Notes under the pieces: model-generated
The model's database searches: none
Told to the model about the DNA's origin: nothing
What the model saw: the letters and a program-made list of their open reading frames with translations, nothing else
Shown: positions 58,288 through 64,000 of the stretch, piece after piece
How positions within the stretch are numbered: position 1 is the stretch's first letter
Layout of the letters: the number at the start of each line of letters is the position of its first letter
Translations under genes and position numbers: made by a program
NCBI GenBank assembly: GCA_963834755.1
Contig: CAWICQ010000003.1
Location: 194,373 to 258,372 of the forward strand
DNA: 64,000 bases
Origin: Dokdonella_A sp963834755
GTDB taxonomy: Bacteria > Pseudomonadota > Gammaproteobacteria > Xanthomonadales > Rhodanobacteraceae
Direction: 5' to 3'

Positions 58288-59226
58288 TCAGGGCCGCCGG
58301 GCGAGTTCCGGGTTTTCCTTGCTGACCGGCATCAGGTCCTTCTTCGAGACGCCGAGCCAGTACAGGATCGGGTTGGCGAAGAAGATCGACGACAGCGTGC
58401 CGATCACGATACCGATCAGCATCGTCAGCGCGAATCCGTGCACCGCAGGACCGCCCCAGAAATACAGCGCGAACATCGAGAGCGCGGTCGTCAGCGAGGT
58501 CATGATCGTACGCGACAATGTCTGGTTGATCGCACGATTGAGGATTTCGTACGGATCGGCCTTTCGCGTCAGACGGAACAGCTCGCGCACGCGATCGAAG
58601 ACGACGACCTTGTCGTTGATCGAATAACCGACTACGGCGAGCACTGACGCCAGCACGGTGAGATCGAACTCGCGCTGGGTCAGCGCGAAAAAGCCGACGG
58701 TGAGGATGGTGTCGTGGAATTCGCTCGCAATCGCGGCGATCGCGAAGCGTTTTTCGAAGCGGATGCCGATGTAGATCATGATGCCGATGATGACGAAGAC
58801 CACCGCGATCATGCCGTCGCTCTTGAGCTCCTCGCCGACCTGCGGGCCGACGAAATCATGGCGCTTCATGACGACGTCCGGCCGCGTCGCCTTCAACTTG
58901 TCCAGCACATTTGCCGCGATCTTGTCGGCATCTTTCTGGCCGTTCTCGGGCTGCAGGCGAATCGAAACTTCGCGCGTGCCGCCGAGGCTCTGCACGAGCG
59001 CATTGTGGATGTCGCCCTTTTCGAGCGCCTCGCGCACCTGGCTGATCTCGACCGGCTGATCGTAGGTCACCTCGACCAGCACGCCGCCGGTGAAATCGAG
59101 CGCGTAATTGAGTCCGCGCGTCGTGATCAGGAAGATCGAAAGGATCATCAGCACGATCGAGATCGAAATGCTGACCTTGCGCCAGCCGAGAAAATCGATC
59201 CTGCTGTTGGATGGGAAGAGTTCCAT
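58288..59226 (-). CDS. secF: Protein translocase subunit SecF
   Basis: Partner of SecD in proton-driven completion of secretion. The 312-residue product has six membrane spans, the GLNYALDFTGGVLVEVTYDQ P1 entry, ALVQSLGGTREVSIRLQP and the conserved SVLAVVGYSINDKVVVFDRV RE and NQTLSRTIMTSLTTALSMFA segments. It starts 3 bp after the secD stop. Confidence 0.97.
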   Translation of the reverse strand: MELFPSNSRIDFLGWRKVSISISIVLMILSIFLITTRGLNYALDFTGGVLVEVTYDQPVEISQVREALEKGDIHNALVQSLGGTREVSIRLQPENGQKDADKIAANVLDKLKATRPDVVMKRHDFVGPQVGEELKSDGMIAVVFVIIGIMIYIGIRFEKRFAIAAIASEFHDTILTVGFFALTQREFDLTVLASVLAVVGYSINDKVVVFDRVRELFRLTRKADPYEILNRAINQTLSRTIMTSLTTALSMFALYFWGGPAVHGFALTMLIGIVIGTLSSIFFANPILYWLGVSKKDLMPVSKENPELARRP

Positions 59227-59229
59227 GGT

Positions 59230-61134
59230 TCAAGCCGCTCCGCGCGCGTAGCCGCCGCCGACATACAGGCCTTTCAACTTGCGGCCGCTATGGACGAGAT
59301 TGGTGATCGCATGGGTCACCGTGACCGAAGTAAACATCGAAGTCAGGATGCCGATGAAGAGGGTGACGCCGAAGCCACGGATCGGGCCCGAGCCAAGCGT
59401 CATCAGCGCGAGCGCCGCCAGAAGGTGCGTCACGTTGGCGTCGAGAATCGTCGCCCAGGCTTTGTCGTAGCCGGCGCGGATCGCCGCAAGCGGTGTCGAG
59501 CCGTTGCGCAATTCCTCGCGGATGCGCTCGCAGATCAGCACGTTCGCGTCGATCGCCATGCCGAGCGTCAGCACGATACCGGCGATGCCCGGCATCGTCA
59601 GCGTCACGCCGATCGCCGACATGATCGCCAGCAGCATGACGAGATTGAGGAACAGTGCGATGTCGGCGATCAATCCGAACAGCCAGTAATAGAACGCCAT
59701 GAACACGAGCACGGCGGCGAGGCCGAGCATGACCGCCTTGATGCCCTTCTCGATGTTGTCCTGGCCCATGCTCGGGCCGATCACGCGTTCCTCGACGATG
59801 TCGATCGGCGCGGCGAGCGCGCCCGAACGCAGCAGCAAGGCGAGATCCGAGGCTTCCTTGTTGCTGGCAAGACCTGTCGTCTGGAAGCGGTTGGAGAACA
59901 CACCGCGGATCGTTGCTGAGTTGATGACTTCCTCGGTAACTTTGGCGCTGCGTACTTCCTTGCCGTCGACGATGTGCGTTTCCGGCGTGCGCTCGATGTA
60001 GACGACCGCCATCGGTTTTCCGACGTTCTGCGTCGTGAAGTCGAGCATCTTGCGGCCGCCGGCCGCGTTGAGGACCACCGAGACGGCCGGCGAACCCGAC
60101 TGCGGATCCGGCGCGCTGGAGGCATCGACCATCTCGTCGCCGCTGACGATGATCTTCTTCTTCAGCACGATCGGAACCGGCTTGCCGTTCGGTCCGCGCT
60201 CGCGACGATGATAGAGGCGGCTATCCGGCGGCACCTGGCCGGTGCGTTCGGCATCGAGCGGATTGGCGGTTTCGTCGACCGCGTGATATTCGAGCGTCGC
60301 AATCGTGCCGAGCAATTTCTTCGCCTCGCCCGGATCCTGCACGCCGGCGAGCTCGACGACGATGCGCGTGTCGCCCTGCTGCTGGATCAACGGTTCGGAG
60401 ACGCCGAGCGCATTGATACGGTTGCGCAATGTCGCGACGTTCTGGCGGATCGTGCTCTGCGCGATCTCCTTGATGCGCGTGTCCTTGACGCTGGCGTTGA
60501 GCGTGTACGAATCGCCGACGGTCTGGCCGACCGCGATGGTGATATCCGGAATCTTCGACTGGATCGCCGCCAGCGCCGCATCGCGATCTTCCGCGCTGCG
60601 CAGCTGCACGACGATGCCGGGACCGCCGCGGCCGACCGACTGGTAACGGATGTTCTTGTCGCGCAACGCACTGCGAATGTCGTCGCTGTAGCGCTGCAGC
60701 TGTTTTTCCATCACGTCCTTGTCGTCGACCTGCATCAGGAAATGCACGCCGCCGCGAAGGTCGAGGCCGAGCGGCATCGCGTTCGCGCCGATCGCGCGCA
60801 TCCACGCCGGCACGGTCGAGGCGAGATTCAGCGCGACGATGTACGAGTCGCCGAGCTCGGTGCGCAGCGCATCCGACGCCTTGGTCTGATCGTCCACGCC
60901 CGCAAAGCGCACGACCACGTGCTCGCCGGCGAGCTCGATGCGCTGGAACGGGATCTTGCCCTTCTCCAGCACGCCCTGCGCCTTTTCCTTGAGCGCCTCG
61001 TCGACCGTCGCGCCGCGGTTGGCGGTGATTTGCAGCGCCGGCTGTTGCGGGAACAGGTTCGGCACGCCGTAAAGGATGCCGAGCAGCAGCAGCACCGCGA
61101 CCAGCACATATTTCCAACGGGGAAAATCGTTCAT
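59230..61134 (-). CDS. secD: Protein translocase subunit SecD
   Basis: Large RND-type subunit of SecDF. The 634-residue product has the first span (MNDFPRWKYVLVAVLLLLGI LYGVPNLF), LGLDLRGGVHFLMQVDDKDV, the periplasmic P1 head (ELAGVQDPGEAKKLLGTIAT) and GIAGIVLTLGMAIDANVLIC ERIREEL, which carries the conserved proton-path Asp. Operon yajC-secD-secF. Confidence 0.97.
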   Translation of the reverse strand: MNDFPRWKYVLVAVLLLLGILYGVPNLFPQQPALQITANRGATVDEALKEKAQGVLEKGKIPFQRIELAGEHVVVRFAGVDDQTKASDALRTELGDSYIVALNLASTVPAWMRAIGANAMPLGLDLRGGVHFLMQVDDKDVMEKQLQRYSDDIRSALRDKNIRYQSVGRGGPGIVVQLRSAEDRDAALAAIQSKIPDITIAVGQTVGDSYTLNASVKDTRIKEIAQSTIRQNVATLRNRINALGVSEPLIQQQGDTRIVVELAGVQDPGEAKKLLGTIATLEYHAVDETANPLDAERTGQVPPDSRLYHRRERGPNGKPVPIVLKKKIIVSGDEMVDASSAPDPQSGSPAVSVVLNAAGGRKMLDFTTQNVGKPMAVVYIERTPETHIVDGKEVRSAKVTEEVINSATIRGVFSNRFQTTGLASNKEASDLALLLRSGALAAPIDIVEERVIGPSMGQDNIEKGIKAVMLGLAAVLVFMAFYYWLFGLIADIALFLNLVMLLAIMSAIGVTLTMPGIAGIVLTLGMAIDANVLICERIREELRNGSTPLAAIRAGYDKAWATILDANVTHLLAALALMTLGSGPIRGFGVTLFIGILTSMFTSVTVTHAITNLVHSGRKLKGLYVGGGYARGAA

Positions 61135-61259
61135 GTCTTCAGGACTTGCGTAGCGGATAAACGGACCGCGCCTGCGCTCCGTCGGGTTGTCTCGGACCTG
61201 CTGCGACCGCGGACGCGGCGAAAGCGTTCCCCGGCCGCGCGCGAACGCTCATTGGTCGA

Positions 61260-61595
61260 TCAGGATGACGCTTTCAGCGTGCCTTTCGGCAGGACCGCGG
61301 AAATTGCCTGTTTCTGCAGCTTCACCACCGTATTCGGCGCGATTTCGAGCGTGACGAACTGGTCGGCGATGTCCTCGACACGGCCGAGCAGGCCGCCGTT
61401 GGTCAGCACCTCGTCGCCCTTGGCCAGCGCCGAGATCATCGCGCGCTGTTCCTTGGCGCGCTTCATCTGCGGCCGGATCAGCATGAAGTAGAAGATGCCG
61501 AACAGAATGACCAGCGGCAGGAACGACATCAGCGCATTCGGCGTCGCGCCCGGCGCGGCCGTCTGCGCATACGCACTGGAAATAAGGAAATCCAT
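61260..61595 (-). CDS. yajC: Preprotein translocase auxiliary subunit YajC
   Basis: Small membrane protein that associates with SecDF. The 111-residue product has one span (ALMSFLPLVILFGIFYFMLI RPQMKR) and the domain KEQRAMISALAKGDEVLTNG GLLGRVEDIADQFVTLEI. It lies between tgt and secD; a 125-bp gap separates it from secD. Confidence 0.96.
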   Translation of the reverse strand: MDFLISSAYAQTAAPGATPNALMSFLPLVILFGIFYFMLIRPQMKRAKEQRAMISALAKGDEVLTNGGLLGRVEDIADQFVTLEIAPNTVVKLQKQAISAVLPKGTLKASS

Positions 61596-61711
61596 CGTGA
61601 CTCCCGCGAAATCGGCGCCGGTCCGGAGCGGACGGGGCCATCAAAAAGGCCGCGGATTATGCCACAGCGGCGCTCTGCCTGCCGCCGCCGGGCCGGGCGA
61701 TCGGCGTTTCG

Positions 61712-62833
61712 TCAGGCCAGGGACGGCACGTCGTTTCCCTGCCGCAGCGCATGGAACTGGGCGACGAAATCGGCCAGGCGCCGCTCGGCGATCGCGTCGC
61801 GCAGGCCGCGCATCAGGTCCTGGTAGTAGTGGAGATTGTGGATTGTCGCGAGCTGCGGCCCGAGCATCTCGCCGCAACGGTCGAGATGGCGCAGATACGC
61901 GCGGCTGAAACCGCAGCGGCAGGTGTAGCAGGCGCAGGCATCGTCCGGCGGTCGCATGTCGCGCTCGTACTTTGCGTTGCGGATGCGCAGGGTGCCGTGC
62001 CGCGTGAAGAGATGCGCGTTGCGTGCGTTGCGGGTCGGCATCACGCAGTCGAACATGTCCATGCCGCGGCACACCGCTTCGACGAGATCCTCGGGCCGAC
62101 CGACGCCCATGAGATACCTCGGCCGGTCGCGCGGCAATTGCGGTTCGACGGACTCGAGGATCGCGTTGCGCTCCGCTTCCGTCTCGCCGACCGCGAGTCC
62201 GCCGATCGCGTAACCGTCAAAACCAATGCCCTTGAGTCGCGCCGCCGAAACGTTGCGCAGCGCGGGATAGACGCTGCCCTGCACGATGCCGAACAGCGCG
62301 TTCGGATTGCCTTCGTGCGCGCGCCGACTGCGTTCGGCCCAACGCAGCGACAATTCCATCGATGCGCGCGCCTCGCATTCTTCGACCGGATAGGGCGTGC
62401 ACTCGTCGAAGATCATCGCGATATCCGAATCGAGCACGCGCTGGATACGCATCGATTCTTCCGGCGACAGGAATACGGTCGAACCGTCGACCGGCGATGC
62501 GAACGTCGCGCCCTCCTCGGTGATCTTTCGCTTGTGCGCGAGACTGAATACCTGGAAGCCGCCGGAATCGGTCAGGATCGGCCGCCCCCATCCGATGAAA
62601 CGATGCAGCCCGCCGAATTCGCCGATCACGTCCAGGCCGGGACGAAGGAACAGATGAAACGTGTTGCCGAGAATGATCTCCGCCCCGACGCCGACGAGAT
62701 CGCGCGGCGTCATCGCCTTGACTGACCCATAGGTCCCGACCGGCATGAACGCGGGCGTCTCGACCGTGCCGCGCGCGAACGTCATGCGGCCGCGGCGGGC
62801 GGTGCTGTCGGTGGATATGAGTTCGAACTTCAT
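61712..62833 (-). CDS. tgt: Queuine tRNA-ribosyltransferase
   Basis: Swaps guanine-34 for preQ1 in tRNAs for Asp, Asn, His and Tyr. The 373-residue product starts MKFELISTDSTARRGRMTFA and has the catalytic PILTDSGGFQVFSLAHKRKI, GIVQGSVYPALRN, GYAIGGLAVGE, DMFDCVMPTRNARN (nucleophile Asp) and the zinc site CACYTCRCGFSRAYLRHL. ATG 62833 is chosen; the frame extends to 62926 through a repeat. The tRNA-Tyr in this window has the GTA anticodon it acts on. Confidence 0.97.
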   Translation of the reverse strand: MKFELISTDSTARRGRMTFARGTVETPAFMPVGTYGSVKAMTPRDLVGVGAEIILGNTFHLFLRPGLDVIGEFGGLHRFIGWGRPILTDSGGFQVFSLAHKRKITEEGATFASPVDGSTVFLSPEESMRIQRVLDSDIAMIFDECTPYPVEECEARASMELSLRWAERSRRAHEGNPNALFGIVQGSVYPALRNVSAARLKGIGFDGYAIGGLAVGETEAERNAILESVEPQLPRDRPRYLMGVGRPEDLVEAVCRGMDMFDCVMPTRNARNAHLFTRHGTLRIRNAKYERDMRPPDDACACYTCRCGFSRAYLRHLDRCGEMLGPQLATIHNLHYYQDLMRGLRDAIAERRLADFVAQFHALRQGNDVPSLA

Positions 62834-62875
62834 CGTTGTCGTTGTTGAAAATCGCCCACGTTTGCGCCCGAGCCC

Positions 62876-62957
62876 GTGGTCCCGGCGAAGGCGGGATCCA
62901 TTGTCGGTGCTTTTCGCGAGAAGCACAGGAATGGATCCCCGCTTTCGCCGGATGACA
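62876..62957. repeat. REP-like inverted repeat between queA and tgt
   Basis: GTGGTCCCGGCGAAGGCGGG ATCCATT faces AATGGATCCCCGCTTTCGCC GGATGAC. Arms of about 27 bp, central part GTGCTTTTCGCGAGAAGCAC itself a perfect hairpin. Third and most complete copy of the family. Confidence 0.7.
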
Positions 62958-62973
62958 ACGGGGAGCGTGCTTC

Positions 62974-64000
62974 CTAGTCAGGTGGCCAGATCAGCATCGC
63001 ATCCCCGTACGAGAAAAAGCGATACCGCTGCTCGACCGCGTGCTTGTACGCATCGAGCATCGTCTCACGCCCGGCAAACGCCGACACCAGCATCAGCAGC
63101 GTGGATTCCGGCAGATGGAAATTCGTGATCAGCGCATCGACGCTGGCGATCCGATAACCCGGGAAAATGAAAATCTGCGTCTCGCCGGCGAAAGGTTGCA
63201 GTTCGCCTTCGCGCGTCGCGGTTTCAAGTGCACGCACCACGGTAGTGCCGACCGCGACAATGCGTCCGCCCCTCGCGCGCGCGTGGCGTATTTTCTCCAC
63301 GAGCTCCGCGCCGACATTGAGCCATTCGCGATGCATCACGTGATTCTCGATGCGCTCGCTGCGCACCGGCTGGAATGTACCGGCGCCGACGTGCAGCGTC
63401 ATATACCCCGAATCGATGCCGCGCGCCGCCAGTGCATCCAGCAGCGGTTTGTCGAAATGAAGACCCGCGGTCGGCGCCGCGACCGCGCCGGCTTCACGCG
63501 CATAGACGGTCTGATAGCGCTCCTTATCGGCCGCGCCGGCGTCGCGACGGATGTACGGCGGCAGCGGCATGCGCCCGAGCTTGAGGAGCAATTTCTCCAA
63601 CGGCTCGGCGGCCTCAAACCGCAACAGAAAAAACTCGCCGTCGCGTCCGAGCACGGTCGCAGCGCTGCCGTCGTCGAGAAGAATACGTCCGCCGGTCTTC
63701 GGCTTCTTGCTGACGCCGAGCTGCACGCGCGCTTCATGCGCGCCGATGATGCGCTCGATCAGAATCTCGACCGCGCCGCCGCTTTGCTTGCGGCCATAAA
63801 GCCGCGCCGGCAATACGCGCGTGTCGTTGAAGACCAGCAAATCGCCGGGCGAAAGAAGCTCGACCAGATCGGTGAAGCGACGATCCTCGAGCCGATCGCG
63901 CGCCGCATCGACGATGAGAAGACGGCTCGACGAGCGCTCGGCGAGCGGCGCCTGCGCGATCAGCTCGGGCGGCAGGTCGAAATGGAAATCGGATTTCTTC
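62974..64000 (-). CDS. queA: S-adenosylmethionine:tRNA ribosyltransferase-isomerase, start at window edge
   Basis: Adds the epoxycyclopentane moiety of queuosine from SAM to preQ1-tRNA. The frame runs from the edge (KKSDFHFDLPPELIAQAPLA ERSSSRLL) through LVFNDTRVLPARLYGRK, TVYAREAGAVAAPTAGLHFD and GAGTFQPVRSERIENHVMHR EW to YGDAMLIWPPD. The first complete codon is Lys; the preceding G at 64000 would be the last base of an ATG, so about one codon is missing. Pairs with tgt in queuosine synthesis. Confidence 0.96.
   Translation of the reverse strand, partial: KKSDFHFDLPPELIAQAPLAERSSSRLLIVDAARDRLEDRRFTDLVELLSPGDLLVFNDTRVLPARLYGRKQSGGAVEILIERIIGAHEARVQLGVSKKPKTGGRILLDDGSAATVLGRDGEFFLLRFEAAEPLEKLLLKLGRMPLPPYIRRDAGAADKERYQTVYAREAGAVAAPTAGLHFDKPLLDALAARGIDSGYMTLHVGAGTFQPVRSERIENHVMHREWLNVGAELVEKIRHARARGGRIVAVGTTVVRALETATREGELQPFAGETQIFIFPGYRIASVDALITNFHLPESTLLMLVSAFAGRETMLDAYKHAVEQRYRFFSYGDAMLIWPPD

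Overview
The window is GC-rich DNA from a gammaproteobacterium of the order Lysobacterales (Xanthomonadales), most likely a Rhodanobacteraceae-like lineage. This is inferred from gene content and order: tRNA-Tyr/Gly/Thr, tuf, tRNA-Trp, secE, nusG, rplKAJL, rpoBC, rpsLG, fusA, tuf, S10, spc and alpha clusters in one minus-strand run; no rpmJ between secY and rpsM; hemA divergent from a TPR lipoprotein gene with prfA behind hemA; and a secreted protein ending in IFTDGFDGG. No 16S gene is present, so the genus cannot be fixed.

Layout. 1-3500 (minus): class II DAHP synthase (cut by the window edge), dsbB, and a multi-membrane-span protein resembling the eukaryotic glucosyltransferase ALG10. 3551-37503 (minus): the transcription/translation superoperon, read right to left from a promoter near 37640-37669 through four tRNAs, two tuf copies, the RNA polymerase subunits and all S10/spc/alpha genes to rplQ, closed by a hairpin terminator at 3499-3523. 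37729-49735: mixed genes, namely a thioesterase, a secreted DUF11 protein, a histone-like DUF4287/SRPBCC protein, an L,D-transpeptidase, a DUF1579 protein, ychF, pth, rplY, prs, tRNA-Gln, ispE, a methyltransferase, lolB and a TPR lipoprotein. 49983-57829 (plus): hemA, prfA, a TPR/O-GlcNAc-transferase-like protein, moaB, ppk2 and a DUF1295 membrane protein. 57858-64000 (minus): a collapsed TPR membrane-protein gene, then secF, secD, yajC, tgt and queA.

Functionally the window is mostly core: ribosome, RNA polymerase and elongation factors; the Sec translocon (SecE, SecY, SecD, SecF, YajC); tRNA recycling and modification (Pth, Tgt, QueA); release factor 1; heme, PRPP and isoprenoid precursors; and lipoprotein sorting. 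I found no phage, insertion sequence, CRISPR array, defence system or biosynthetic cluster.

Two features stand out. First, the gaps between co-transcribed genes are packed with structured DNA of several kinds: 7-bp-periodic hairpins usually placed just after a stop codon, strings of perfect hairpins whose stems are unrelated to one another, a two-hairpin element with a covarying stem near tuf genes and tRNAs, an AGTAAG/GAGGTC palindrome family, and REP-like inverted repeats. Second, every frame break between about 2.3 and 20.4 kb is a single-base insertion, and seven of the ten lie in essential genes. These are best read as sequence errors, so the broken frames there (including the ALG10-like gene) should not be called pseudogenes.
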